Positions 8,908 to 18,454 of a stretch of DNA of 64,000 bases are shown piece after piece. The DNA is from Deferribacter desulfuricans SSM1 (GTDB lineage Bacteria > Chrysiogenota > Deferribacteres > Deferribacterales > Deferribacteraceae): contig NC_013939.1 in assembly GCF_000010985.1 (NCBI RefSeq), positions 1,579,501 through 1,643,500 on the forward strand, read 5' to 3'. The translations under genes and the position numbers were made by a program. The notes under the pieces are model-generated. The model saw nothing but the letters and a program-made list of their open reading frames with translations. It ran no database searches and was not told the origin of the DNA. Numbering within the stretch: position 1 is the stretch's first letter; every line of letters starts with the position of its first letter.

Positions 8908-9253
8908 TTATAGCTAAATTAACTGTATCTATTAATTTCTCAATATCAGAGCTTTTTTCAATTAAATACAAGTTACTATGTAAATCTTCTATACCATCAT
9001 AATTATCTATATTTGCTGAATAAACTATGACAGGAATATCACTTTTATTTGAAATAACCTCTAACACTTTGTCACCTTTAAGTTTAGGCATATTTAAATC
9101 CAAAATAACAAGGTCAATCTGGTTCTCATCAAAAGATATCAGCGCTTCTTCCCCATCCACTGCAGTTATAACATTGAGTCCAATATCATTTAACTCATCT
9201 CTAAGTAAAAGTCTAACTGATGAATCATCATCAACTACTAATACAGTTTTCAT
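8894..9253 (-). CDS. Stand-alone response-regulator receiver protein (CheY-like)
   Basis: Single 119-aa receiver domain. The acidic pocket Asp8-Asp9, the phospho-acceptor Asp52 in ILDLNMP, Ser79 in place of the conserved Thr/Ser, and Lys100 are all present, so it should be phosphorylated by a histidine kinase. No kinase is next to it. It lies 34 bases after the HD-GYP gene on the same strand and overlaps birA. The neighbouring HD-GYP protein could be a partner, but CheY function cannot be assumed. Confidence 0.92.
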   Translation of the reverse strand: MKTVLVVDDDSSVRLLLRDELNDIGLNVITAVDGEEALISFDENQIDLVILDLNMPKLKGDKVLEVISNKSDIPVIVYSANIDNYDGIEDLHSNLYLIEKSSDIEKLIDTVNLAINGKK

Positions 9254-9287
9254 AAAAAATCACCTTCGATTAAATCAGTTAATTATA

Positions 9288-10712
9288 TTATACCATATTG
9301 TATATTTTTTTATCTATAAAAAAATTGGTAATTTTTTTATCAAGCTTACCTTTATCCGCTTCTTCTTTAATAATTTTCAAGGCAATGTCAATAGGAACTG
9401 CTTTTTTATACGGTCTATCTTTAGCAGTCAATGCATCATAAATATCAGCAATTGCCATTATTTTTCCAAATATATGTATTTCATCAGATTTAAGACCAAA
9501 AGGGTAACCAGTGCCGTCCAACTTTTCGTGATGTAAACAAGCAATTTTAGGTACATCTTTCAACTCTTTTGTCCATGGAATTTTAGTTAAATATTCATAA
9601 GTATGTAATACATGAGACTCAATCTCTCTGCGCTCTTCATCAGTCAGGGTACCCTTTTTCACAGAAAGTTGTTTAAATTCTACATCATCAATTAATTGAT
9701 ATTCTTCTCCATAACAATCTTTAAACTTTAATCTATAATATTTTTCTATCTTTTCAGATAAATCATCTTCCAATAGTGAAGGCTCATTAGATTTACTAAT
9801 ATCTTCGATTAAATCGCTGTACTCTGATTGTGTTAGATTGTTTAAACATGCATATAGTTTAGCTTTGTATAATAATTTTTCAAATTGATCATTATACAAC
9901 TTTTTAGGTTTCATTAAAACAGCTTCTCTCACCCCAATTTTTCCGAAATCGTGTAAAAGTGTGGCATATTTTAATAATTTCCAGTCAACATCGCTCATTT
10001 TAAAATCGGGAAAGAGTGTGTCATCCTTATCCATTTCCTCAGCAATTTTCCAAGTAATTCGGTATACCCTCTCAGTATGACCCTTTGTAATAGGGTCCCT
10101 TGATTCAACAGCCTGTATACTGGCTCTTATAAAACCTTCAAACATGTTTTCAATACTTTCGTACAAAAGACTATTTTCTAAAGCTACTCCAATAATACCA
10201 CTTAATGAATGTATAATTTCCAAATCACTTTCATTAAACGCAATAACATCACTTTCAAAATCACCTACTTTTTTACCAAAAGGGGTTTGCTTCTTGTTTA
10301 TAAGCTGCAAAACAGAGATCAAATTATTTTTTGCATCAAAAATTGGTACTAACAACATACTTTTAGTTCTATAACCAGAAATTTTATCAAAATCTTTATT
10401 AAATCTAAAAGGGTATTTTTCATCAAGCATGTAAACATCATCAATTTTAAAAATCTCTTTTTTCAAAGCACAGTATCCCGCAATACTATTTTCATCCACA
10501 GGGATCGCGAACTCATTAAAAGCCACATTTATGGTATCATTTTGAGTATATTTAAAAATCAACTCATCTTTATCTTCATCATATAAATACACACTACCTG
10601 CATCAGCATTAACCACTTCTCTAATCAAATTAAGCATTTCATCAATTAATTCATTAAAATTCTTTTTGCTTACAAGTAAAGAAGTAATCTCTAAAAGTTT
10701 TTTAATATCCAA
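9288..10712 (-). CDS. GAF domain-HD-GYP cyclic-di-GMP phosphodiesterase
   Basis: Predicted cytoplasmic hydrolase of cyclic di-GMP with a sensory domain. Residues about 10-185 form a GAF domain (NADAGSVYLYDEDKDELIF). Residues about 195-450 form the HD-GYP domain, with KGHTERV at 210-216, HD at 254-255 and HHEKLDGTGYP at 394-404. About 75 extra, lysine- and aspartate-rich residues (roughly 275-350) separate the HD and GYP halves, which normally lie closer. All expected metal ligands appear to be present. Its start overlaps the upstream membrane-protein gene by 11 bases. Confidence 0.9.
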   Translation of the reverse strand: MDIKKLLEITSLLVSKKNFNELIDEMLNLIREVVNADAGSVYLYDEDKDELIFKYTQNDTINVAFNEFAIPVDENSIAGYCALKKEIFKIDDVYMLDEKYPFRFNKDFDKISGYRTKSMLLVPIFDAKNNLISVLQLINKKQTPFGKKVGDFESDVIAFNESDLEIIHSLSGIIGVALENSLLYESIENMFEGFIRASIQAVESRDPITKGHTERVYRITWKIAEEMDKDDTLFPDFKMSDVDWKLLKYATLLHDFGKIGVREAVLMKPKKLYNDQFEKLLYKAKLYACLNNLTQSEYSDLIEDISKSNEPSLLEDDLSEKIEKYYRLKFKDCYGEEYQLIDDVEFKQLSVKKGTLTDEERREIESHVLHTYEYLTKIPWTKELKDVPKIACLHHEKLDGTGYPFGLKSDEIHIFGKIMAIADIYDALTAKDRPYKKAVPIDIALKIIKEEADKGKLDKKITNFFIDKKIYNMV

Positions 10713-11718
10713 TTTTGCCCCTTTTATACTGGAATGCTAAATACATTATACCAGAAAACAAGAAAAATATAAATGAAACATATAAAAATATTCTTTTCTC
10801 CAATACGAAATATACAGAAATTATTATTAATGAGAGCAGTAAAAACAATATTGTAAGAAATCTTATCTTTTTATCCTTAACAAAGAGAAAAAATAATCCA
10901 AAAGACGCCCATGCATAATGAGCAAAATGAGCATGTAATAGTAATATTACTCTGTCACCACCACTTTTAAATACAGTTAGTAAATACCAAAAACCAAAAA
11001 TACCAGTAAGCAATAACCCCATAAAATTAAAAAAAAGATATTTTTCATTTATATAACCTGACTTTATAAAATAATACACAATTAAACATAATAGTATTGA
11101 TGCACTAAATATTTCCACAAATTTTGATTTCAATAACATGCCAAAAAACAGTAGTAAAACACCACCCACAAGAACCAAAACAGAAAATATAACTTCTGTC
11201 TTTTTTACTTTTAAGTATTTTATAAACTCAGAAAAAAGTATTAATGACAATGGAAAAGAAAACGACAGATAATTATATGAAAATTTCGTTTGCATAATAA
11301 AAAATTTTTCAAAGTTTAGTGAATAAATAAAATAAATCCAATCTAAAAACAAAATCATAAAAGAGCTTTTAACAAAAAATCTTTCTAGACCTGCATAAGG
11401 TGAATTGTATCTCAGCATCAATGGTATAGTAAATATCAAAAATATAAATGAAATAATTGTAATCAAAATAGTATTTTTCAAAAAAATAGAAATCATCAAA
11501 ACCAAAGAAAGATAAAAATAAATTTTATCTAGTACATCGAAAACGGAAGGGAAATTTCTTTTATTAACTACAACTGCTAAATATCCTGTGATAGCAAAAC
11601 CTAAGATACCTACGAGACCGTGGATATAAACACCATCATTTACTCTAAAATAATCATTATAGAATAATGAAGTAACTGCCGTCAGAAAAAAGTAAAAAAC
11701 AAACAGTTTTTTTAACAT
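10702..11718 (-). CDS. Polytopic membrane protein of unknown function
   Basis: 338 aa with about ten hydrophobic segments and very short loops. Histidines fall inside or at the edge of predicted helices: NDGVYIHGLVGILGF near residue 33, and LLHAHFAHYAWASFG near residue 262 with three histidines in eight residues. That arrangement recalls haem- or metal-binding membrane proteins such as oxidase subunit I-like families, but I cannot assign a family. It overlaps the HD-GYP gene by 11 bases and is probably co-expressed with it. Confidence 0.7.
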   Translation of the reverse strand: MLKKLFVFYFFLTAVTSLFYNDYFRVNDGVYIHGLVGILGFAITGYLAVVVNKRNFPSVFDVLDKIYFYLSLVLMISIFLKNTILITIISFIFLIFTIPLMLRYNSPYAGLERFFVKSSFMILFLDWIYFIYSLNFEKFFIMQTKFSYNYLSFSFPLSLILFSEFIKYLKVKKTEVIFSVLVLVGGVLLLFFGMLLKSKFVEIFSASILLCLIVYYFIKSGYINEKYLFFNFMGLLLTGIFGFWYLLTVFKSGGDRVILLLHAHFAHYAWASFGLFFLFVKDKKIRFLTILFLLLSLIIISVYFVLEKRIFLYVSFIFFLFSGIMYLAFQYKRGKIGY

Positions 11719-11755
11719 AAACTCTTTTTAACACAATAATATTAATATTACAACT

Positions 11756-12169
11756 TTATTGGCACTTTTCACATATGTAATACAGTGTTGTTTCAAATTT
11801 TTTTGGTTTTATCCCAATAGCTTTTTCAAAAAAATTTATTATATCATTTTCATCGATTTCGATATCTTTTATTGAGTTACATATTTCACATACCAAATGT
11901 ATATGGTCAGTTTCATTAAACTCATACAATATTTTACTTCCAGAAAGTTTAACAGTTTTTATTATATTATTTTTCAATAAAAGATTTATATTGCTATAAA
12001 CAGTGGCCAATGAAATACTTGGTAGTTCTTTTTTTATTTCATCATAAATTTCATCAATTGTTGTATGCCCACTATCAATCAATATCTCTAAAATCTTTAC
12101 CCTTTGCGGAGTGGCCTTTAAATCATTCTTTTTCAAAACTTCTAAAATATATTCTTTCTGTTTTTTCAT
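11756..12169 (-). CDS. Fur-family regulator, PerR-like
   Basis: 137-aa Fur-family repressor. The winged helix contains KATPQRVKILEIL and SLATVYSNINLL. The structural zinc site is seen as two pairs, C94-x2-C97 (HLVCEIC) and C133-x2-C136 (CEKC), and the regulatory metal site includes His35, His89 and His91. It is divergent from rubrerythrin, the commonest target of PerR in anaerobes, across a 153-base AT-rich gap. This points to a peroxide sensor rather than a global iron regulator; the PerR call rests on context. Confidence 0.88.
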   Translation of the reverse strand: MKKQKEYILEVLKKNDLKATPQRVKILEILIDSGHTTIDEIYDEIKKELPSISLATVYSNINLLLKNNIIKTVKLSGSKILYEFNETDHIHLVCEICNSIKDIEIDENDIINFFEKAIGIKPKKFETTLYYICEKCQ

Positions 12170-12227
12170 ATAGCTATATTAAACATTATGAAAACAATTT
12201 CAACAATAAATTTTTATCAATAATTTT

Positions 12228-12273
12228 TATTAATTAATATTTTTATTTGACAAAAATATTTTTTTACTATACT
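12228..12273 (+). promoter_or_regulatory. Rubrerythrin promoter with adjoining palindrome
   Basis: A perfect TTGACA at 12247-12252 is followed by TATACT at 12268-12273, a short spacer of 15 bases. A 12-bp palindrome TATTAATTAATA (12228-12239) lies directly upstream and is a candidate PerR operator. In such AT-rich DNA the palindrome could be chance. Confidence 0.45.
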
Positions 12274-12322
12274 CTAATCTTACAATCTGCTATAATTAAA
12301 TGAATAAAACAAGGAGGAAAAA

Positions 12323-12922
12323 ATGACTAAAAAAAGTTTAGAAGGAACAAAAACACTAGAAAACTTAATGAAATCTTTTGCAGGGGAATCTCAAGCACGA
12401 AACAGATATACCTTTTATGCATCAGTTGCTAGAAAAGAAGGGTATCGCCAAATAGAAGCACTTTTCATCGAAACTGCTGACAATGAAAGAGAACATGGTA
12501 AGAGGTTTTATAAACATGTTATTGAAAACCTTAATCTTAGCGAACCACTGATGGTTGACATTAAAGCATCATACCCTGCTCAACTAGGCAACACATATCA
12601 GAATTTATTAGCAGCTGCTGCAGGAGAGCATGAAGAATTTGTGGTACTTTACCCAGAATTTGCTGAAATCGCTGAAGAAGAAGGTTTCCCTGAAATAGCT
12701 CATCAGTTTAGAACGATAGCTGAAGTGGAAAAATGGCATGAAAAAAGATTTTTAAAACTAGCTGAAAATGTTGAAAAAAATAAAGTTTTTAAAAGAGATA
12801 CCAAGGTATATTGGAAATGTAGAAACTGTGGTTACATTTTTGAGGGTTTTGAAGCACCTGCAACTTGCCCAGCATGTACACATCCACAAGAGCACTTTGA
12901 ACTTTTTGTTGAAAACTATTAA
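12323..12922 (+). CDS. rbr: Rubrerythrin
   Basis: Non-haem di-iron peroxidase that reduces hydrogen peroxide to water in anaerobes. Residues about 8-150 form the ferritin-like four-helix bundle with glutamate/histidine ligands (AGESQARNRY, ETADNEREHGKRF, EVEKWHEKRF). Residues 160-199 form the rubredoxin domain with C166, C169, C182 and C185. The length of 199 aa is normal. AAGGAGG lies eight bases before the ATG. It stands alone, opposite the PerR-like gene, and is followed by a hairpin repeat. Confidence 0.96.
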   Translation: MTKKSLEGTKTLENLMKSFAGESQARNRYTFYASVARKEGYRQIEALFIETADNEREHGKRFYKHVIENLNLSEPLMVDIKASYPAQLGNTYQNLLAAAAGEHEEFVVLYPEFAEIAEEEGFPEIAHQFRTIAEVEKWHEKRFLKLAENVEKNKVFKRDTKVYWKCRNCGYIFEGFEAPATCPACTHPQEHFELFVENY

Positions 12923-12929
12923 ACAAATA

Positions 12930-13040
12930 AAGTTTGCTGCACAGAAGTTAAACTTGTTAATATTATCTTCTTAGCTTTTGCTCCTCGCAATGACCCGGAA
13001 ATTGGTCATTGCGAGCGTAGCAAAACATTCTTGTATTTTG
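12930..13040. repeat. Dispersed palindromic repeat, copy 2
   Basis: The core is a perfect 12-bp inverted repeat CTCGCAATGACC / GGTCATTGCGAG at 12984-12995 and 13004-13015, with an 8-base loop. Outer GCTGCACAG at about 12937 resembles the GTTGCACAA ends of copies 4 and 5. It may also end transcription of rbr. Confidence 0.8.
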
Positions 13041-13179
13041 AGTAGCTATAATGTATCAAACCTCAATATTCTCAAATCATTAAAGAGAGAGTACCCCTTT
13101 TTAACAAATTTTGAGCTACTTATTTTAATAATCATAAAATTAGTTTGACATAAATATCAAATATTGTTTAAATATTCAT

Positions 13180-14349
13180 ATGAAAAACCTTTATTTAAAA
13201 AAATCTTGCGATAAACGAGCTCAAAACGGTTATTTATGGATATTTTCAAATGAAATAGAAGATATAGGCAATTATTCTCCAGGAGAAGTTGTACGTATCT
13301 TTAATAGCTCAAAAGAATTTATCGGTATAGGATACATAAATCCACATTCTTTAATTTCAGTTAGAATCTTGAGTAGAAAAGATATTAATATTGATGAAAG
13401 TTTCATAGAAAATAGGATAAAATCTGCGTTGGCTCTCAGAGAAAAATTGTACCACAAGCCGTTTTATCGTCTACTGTATAGTGAAGGTGATTTTTTACCA
13501 GGAATTATAATTGACAGGTACAATGATATATTTTCCATACAACTAAATACATATTGGGCTGAAAAAAATAAGGATTTAATAATAAATACCTTGTACAATT
13601 TATTTGGTAATAACATAAATATCGTATTGAAAAATGATAATAAAATGAGACTACTTGAAACACTCCCTTTAAAAGTTGAATCTTTAAACAAAGATTTCAA
13701 CGGAGATATTATTTTAGAAGAAAATGACATAAAAATGTATGTTAATATACTCAAAGGTCAAAAAACTGGTTATTACTTTGATCAAAGAGAAAATAAAAAG
13801 AAAATATCTTTCGTCTCAAAAGATAGTTATGTTGTTGATGCTTTTTCGTATATAGGTGGATGGGGGCTTAACGCCTTAAAACATGGAGCTAAAAAAGTTG
13901 ATTTTGTCGATTGCTCCTCATATGTTCTGGAATGTGCAAAACAAAATGTATCCCTAAACAAATTTTCTGCACAAACAGACTTCATAAAAATGGATGTAAT
14001 AGATTTTTTAAAAAATTTATCACAAGAAAAAGAGAAACCTGATGTCTTAGTTATAGATCCACCAGCTTATGTTAAATCTAAGAAAAAAATCAATGAAGCT
14101 ATCAAAGGTTATATCAACTTAAACAAATGGGCCTTTAAATCTATTAAAAAGGGCGGTTTTATCTTTACATGTAGCTGTTCTCAGCATATAGATTTTGAAA
14201 AATTTATATGGATTATAAATGCTGCAGCAAGATCTGCTGGTAAAAAATTTAAAATTCTATCACCATTATCTCAAGGGTTTGACCATCCCATAAATCCAAA
14301 AATGTCAGAAACAAATTATCTGAAAGGGCTTTTTATTCAGGTATTATGA
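13180..14349 (+). CDS. rlmI: 23S rRNA (cytosine-C5) methyltransferase, RlmI-type
   Basis: SAM-dependent RNA methyltransferase of the RlmI (C1962) family. An N-terminal PUA-like domain occupies residues about 1-75. The Rossmann methyltransferase domain has the SAM loop VVDAFSYIGGWGLNALKHGA near residue 223 and the catalytic motif VIDPPAYVKSK near residue 290. A C-terminal CSCSQH motif holds the conserved cysteine. The length of 389 aa fits the family. The stop overlaps the start of the helicase gene by four bases. Confidence 0.9.
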   Translation: MKNLYLKKSCDKRAQNGYLWIFSNEIEDIGNYSPGEVVRIFNSSKEFIGIGYINPHSLISVRILSRKDINIDESFIENRIKSALALREKLYHKPFYRLLYSEGDFLPGIIIDRYNDIFSIQLNTYWAEKNKDLIINTLYNLFGNNINIVLKNDNKMRLLETLPLKVESLNKDFNGDIILEENDIKMYVNILKGQKTGYYFDQRENKKKISFVSKDSYVVDAFSYIGGWGLNALKHGAKKVDFVDCSSYVLECAKQNVSLNKFSAQTDFIKMDVIDFLKNLSQEKEKPDVLVIDPPAYVKSKKKINEAIKGYINLNKWAFKSIKKGGFIFTCSCSQHIDFEKFIWIINAAARSAGKKFKILSPLSQGFDHPINPKMSETNYLKGLFIQVL

Positions 14350-17129
14350 TAAAATACCTTATCCCTTATCTAAAAAAAGGGAAGATTGGGCAGTATATAG
14401 TCTTTGAAAGAGAAATTGGTGAAAATAAAGCTAAATATAAATCCATTGATATAATACAAAACCAAACGATAAAAGATGCACTAAACAAAAATGGAATTGA
14501 AAATCTATATTTACATCAAGCTAAAGCGTACCGTCTCTTAAAAAATGGTGAAAATATACTTATCACAACCCCAACTGCTTCAGGCAAAACATTATGCTAT
14601 AATTTACCTATTTTAGAAGATATTTTAGAAAATAGAGCCAAAGCACTTTATCTTTTCCCAATGAAAGCATTAGGGTATGACCAAAAAGAAAAATTACTTG
14701 AGATTGCAAAATTCATTCCTGATTTTAAACTCAACGTACAAATTTTAGATGGTGATACCAGTAAAGTTAAACGCAGGAGAATCTTATCTTCGGAACCAGA
14801 TATAATTATTACCAATATTGATATTGTTCATTACTATCTGTTGCCTAAAATGGATGAGTGGTATAATTTTATCTCTAACCTAAAATATATCGTGATAGAT
14901 GAGCTTCATGTTTATCGAGGAGTTTTTGGCGCACATTTCAAAAACATCTTTGACAGATTAAAGAGATTTATACCTGATGTCCAAGTCATTGCATCTTCAG
15001 CAACTGTTGGTAACCCTCTCGAATTTACAAATGACCTTCTAAATATAAATTTTAATCACATTACAGAAAGTGGAGCTCCTACTGCAAAAAAGTACTTTTT
15101 ACTAATCAACCCAGAGGATATCCCACCTGCTAATATTGCAACATACTTAATTAAAACATTAATTGAATCTGGAATAAAAACTCTTTGTTTTACAAAATCA
15201 AGAATGCAAACAGAATCAATCTATAAAAGTCTCATTAATAATAAAAATATCAAAAAAGATAGTGTGTCTTCATACAGAGCTGGTTTTCTCCCAGAAGAAA
15301 GAAGAGAAATCGAAAAGAATTTCAGAGACGGTAATTTAAAAGCTGTAATCTCAACAAGTGCTTTTGAACTGGGGATAGACATAGGAGGAATCGACGCTAC
15401 AATTTTAGTGGGTTATCCTGGTTCATTGATGAGCCTATGGCAAAGGGCTGGAAGAAGTGGGAGACACGGAAATGACAGTTTAATAATTTTAATACCCACT
15501 AATGATGCTCTTGATCAATATTTTGTAAAATACCCTGAAAAACTTTTTAACTCCAGTTTTGAAGACGCAATCATTGATAAAGAGAATGAGCTCATTAATA
15601 AACAGCATATATTCTGTGCTGCATATGAAAAACCTATATCAGTTCAAGAAAATTACTACTTTTCAAATAAAAAACTCATCTCTTCAATGGTAGAAAACAG
15701 CGAACTGTTTTATGTTGAAGATAAAAACAGTTTAATAACATTGAAAAAGTTTCCACATAAAGAAGTTGATTTAAGAAACTCCGGTCATACGTATACAATT
15801 ACTTTTAATAACAAAATTATCGGAACAAACTCAGCAAAAAAAGCCTATACAGAAAACTATAAAGGAGCAATTTATTTACACAGAGGAGAAACATTTATTG
15901 TAGATGATATTGATCACGATAAAAGAGAAATCAAAGTTTATCCTGCAAAACCAAACTATTACACGAGAGCATTGATTGAAAAAGAGACAGATATTTTAGA
16001 AACATACTCTACTAAAAATTATGAAAAATACACATGTAAATTTGTCAGATTAAAAGTTAAAGAGCAACTAAAAGGGTATGAAAAAATAGAAGAGAATACT
16101 GGTGTAAAACTGGGTAAAGTGGAGTTAGAAGAAAATCCCATATACTTTGAAACAAAAGGTATAGTTATAGAGTTTAATTATAATTCAGAAACAAACCTGA
16201 TGGGCTCTATTCACGCGTTAGAGCATGGCTTAATAGCAATGATTCCTTTAAAAATACTGTGCGATAGAAATGACATAGGGGGTATTTCATATCCTGAACA
16301 TCCACAAACAAATAAAACATCAATCTTCGTTTATGATGGTTACCCAGGTGGGATAGGTATTGCTAACAGGATATTTAACAATATTGACACACTTTTGAAT
16401 TTGACTCTAGATAATATAAAAAACTGTAACTGTGAAAATGGTTGTCCAGCTTGTATCTATTCCCCAAAATGTGGCTCAGGCAATTACCCACTTGATAAAA
16501 ACGGAGCAATAGAGTTGTTAAATTTTCTTTTAAACAAAGAGGTCCCTTATAAAAAGAATAGGCAAAAAAATATTATTAAAGATGATGTAATTATTTTTGA
16601 TATTGAAACTAAATATTCAGCGGATGATGTTGGTGGTTGGAAAAATGCACATAAAATGGGTATAGCAATACTCGTTGCCTATTCATACAAAAACAATAAA
16701 TATTTTATTTATGATGAAAAAAACATATCAGACTTTAAAAGTTTACTTGATAAATCAAAGGTAATTATCGGTTTTAATATTATAAATTTTGATTTAAAAG
16801 TTTTGACCCCTTATATAAAATTTGACTTTAAAGAAACCTACATTTTGGATATTTTAACTGAAATAAAAAATATCACAGGTAGAAGGTTTTCACTGGACAA
16901 CATTGCATCTTCAACTTTAAATACAAAAAAATCAGCAAATGGACTGCAATCCATTAAATGGTTTAAAGAAGGAAAAATCGATAAAATCATTGAATACTGT
17001 AAAAAAGATGTTGACATCACTAAATCTATTTTTGAATATGGAATAAAACATAAGAAAATATATTGCAACTTAAAAGATTTAAAAGTAGAAATCCCCGTAA
17101 ACTGGGATAAATATGGCTGGAGGGACTAA
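14346..17129 (+). CDS. MrfA (YprA)-type superfamily 2 helicase fused to an MrfB (YprB)-type DEDD exonuclease
   Basis: 927-aa DNA-repair fusion. The helicase has Walker A TPTASGKT (75-82), DELH (185-188), SSAT (217-220) and motif VI QRAGRSGR (366-373). Its DUF1998-type C-terminus carries the four metal-binding cysteines C694/C696, C700, C703 and C709. From about residue 745 comes a DEDD 3'-5' exonuclease-like domain with D752 and E754 in IFDIET, D816 in INFDLK and D888 in YCKKDVD. In Bacillus subtilis the homologous MrfA helicase and MrfB exonuclease are separate proteins that act together on mitomycin C damage. The gene overlaps rlmI and is followed directly by an M29 peptidase gene. There is no frameshift at the junction. 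Confidence 0.9.
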   Translation: MIKYLIPYLKKGKIGQYIVFEREIGENKAKYKSIDIIQNQTIKDALNKNGIENLYLHQAKAYRLLKNGENILITTPTASGKTLCYNLPILEDILENRAKALYLFPMKALGYDQKEKLLEIAKFIPDFKLNVQILDGDTSKVKRRRILSSEPDIIITNIDIVHYYLLPKMDEWYNFISNLKYIVIDELHVYRGVFGAHFKNIFDRLKRFIPDVQVIASSATVGNPLEFTNDLLNINFNHITESGAPTAKKYFLLINPEDIPPANIATYLIKTLIESGIKTLCFTKSRMQTESIYKSLINNKNIKKDSVSSYRAGFLPEERREIEKNFRDGNLKAVISTSAFELGIDIGGIDATILVGYPGSLMSLWQRAGRSGRHGNDSLIILIPTNDALDQYFVKYPEKLFNSSFEDAIIDKENELINKQHIFCAAYEKPISVQENYYFSNKKLISSMVENSELFYVEDKNSLITLKKFPHKEVDLRNSGHTYTITFNNKIIGTNSAKKAYTENYKGAIYLHRGETFIVDDIDHDKREIKVYPAKPNYYTRALIEKETDILETYSTKNYEKYTCKFVRLKVKEQLKGYEKIEENTGVKLGKVELEENPIYFETKGIVIEFNYNSETNLMGSIHALEHGLIAMIPLKILCDRNDIGGISYPEHPQTNKTSIFVYDGYPGGIGIANRIFNNIDTLLNLTLDNIKNCNCENGCPACIYSPKCGSGNYPLDKNGAIELLNFLLNKEVPYKKNRQKNIIKDDVIIFDIETKYSADDVGGWKNAHKMGIAILVAYSYKNNKYFIYDEKNISDFKSLLDKSKVIIGFNIINFDLKVLTPYIKFDFKETYILDILTEIKNITGRRFSLDNIASSTLNTKKSANGLQSIKWFKEGKIDKIIEYCKKDVDITKSIFEYGIKHKKIYCNLKDLKVEIPVNWDKYGWRD

Positions 17130-18253
17130 TGAAAGAACATACTCTTAATATAGTAAAAAATATATTTGAATTAAAATATAATGAGAAGTTTCTGATTTTA
17201 TCTGAAAAATATTCAGAAAAATCAGATGTAAATGAAAAAGATAAAATCAGATGGAAAAATTTAAATGAATTTACGAAAAAACTTTATAACGAAATAAAAA
17301 ATTTGCATAACAATACCATACTTTTAGAATACAATTCCACCTTAGGTCATGGTAAAGAACCGGAGTTAAAAGTATGGGAAAATGTCTTTGGTGAAAACTT
17401 CATAGAATTTCTAAATAAAGAATCTTTAACTACAAAGATCTTAAATAAACAACTAAATGAAGATGAAAAACAGAATATTGAAAATTTTATCAAAATAAAT
17501 CCTCCAAAGTATCAAGCTATTATGGCATTAACAAACTATTCCACGAGCCATACATTTTTTAGGAAACTGTTTACTCAGTACGGGAAAGGAAGATATGCAA
17601 GTATGCCTCTATTTGACCCAGAGATGTTTAACAGTTCAATGAAAGCAAATATTGATGAATTGGCAGATTTTACTACAAAATTAGCAAATTATGCCTCACA
17701 ATTTACTAAATTTCATATTGTAAGTGAAAATGGTACTGATTTAGTAATTGTAAGAGGGGAAAGGAAATTGATTCCTGATACTGGGAAATTAAATAAGCCT
17801 GGTTCTTTTGGAAATCTACCAGCTGGTGAAGCTTTTGTTGCACCAGTGGAAGGTGAAAGTTATGGTGTACTGGTAATAGAATATGCACCAACAAGAAAAC
17901 TAAAATCTCCTTTGAAGCTAATCATTAAAAATGGGGTTTTAGTAGATATTGAAGGCAACGAAGAGTATTCCAATGAGTTAAAATCAAAAATTTCTGAACA
18001 CCCTAACAATAAATTTGTTGCAGAGCTTGGTATAGGTACAAACAAATATGCAAAAATGTTAGATAATATTTTAGAATCAGAAAAAATTTATGGAACGGTG
18101 CATATTGCTTTTGGCGACAATCACGCTTTTGGTGGAAAAAACCAAGCACCATTTCACGAAGACTACCTCGTTTTAAATCCTACTGTTTATGGTATTAATG
18201 AAAATGGGGATAAAAAAATTCTTTTAAAAGATAAAGTATTCTATTTAGAATAA
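17129..18253 (+). CDS. M29-family (thermophilic aminopeptidase type) metallopeptidase
   Basis: 374-aa zinc aminopeptidase of the AmpS/aminopeptidase T family. The typical segments GNLPAGEAFVAP, AELGIGTNKYA and GTVHIAFGDNHAFGG are present in order, supplying the Glu, His and Asp metal ligands. The N-terminal 100 residues are more divergent. It starts one base into the stop of the preceding fusion gene, indicating translational coupling. It is followed by a repeat. The substrate is unknown. Confidence 0.87.
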   Translation: MKEHTLNIVKNIFELKYNEKFLILSEKYSEKSDVNEKDKIRWKNLNEFTKKLYNEIKNLHNNTILLEYNSTLGHGKEPELKVWENVFGENFIEFLNKESLTTKILNKQLNEDEKQNIENFIKINPPKYQAIMALTNYSTSHTFFRKLFTQYGKGRYASMPLFDPEMFNSSMKANIDELADFTTKLANYASQFTKFHIVSENGTDLVIVRGERKLIPDTGKLNKPGSFGNLPAGEAFVAPVEGESYGVLVIEYAPTRKLKSPLKLIIKNGVLVDIEGNEEYSNELKSKISEHPNNKFVAELGIGTNKYAKMLDNILESEKIYGTVHIAFGDNHAFGGKNQAPFHEDYLVLNPTVYGINENGDKKILLKDKVFYLE

Positions 18254-18261
18254 AAAAGTTA

Positions 18262-18415
18262 TAGTCATTGCGAACGAAGTGAAGTTATCTCCCAAACAGA
18301 GTATATTGTACAGTAATAGTTATTCAAGTCCCTAGATTATTTTGCTCACGCTAGCAATAATGGCATTTTATGGTCATTGCGAGGAGTTTTAGCGACGAAG
18401 CAATCTCAAATTCAA
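18262..18415. repeat. Dispersed palindromic repeat, copy 3
   Basis: GTCATTGCGAACGAAGTGAAG at the left and GGTCATTGCGAGGAG...GACGAAGCAATCTCA at 18372-18409 are two units of the repeat family, separated by a CTCACGCTAGCAAT segment. The copy lies between convergent genes. Confidence 0.75.
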
Positions 18416-18454
18416 GATAGTTCCAAAATTAGACTATTATGTAATATCCTCAAG

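Noticed and set aside
12228-12239. TATTAATTAATA as a definite PerR box
   Set aside because: Position is right but the sequence is too AT-rich to separate from chance; kept only as a candidate within the promoter entry.
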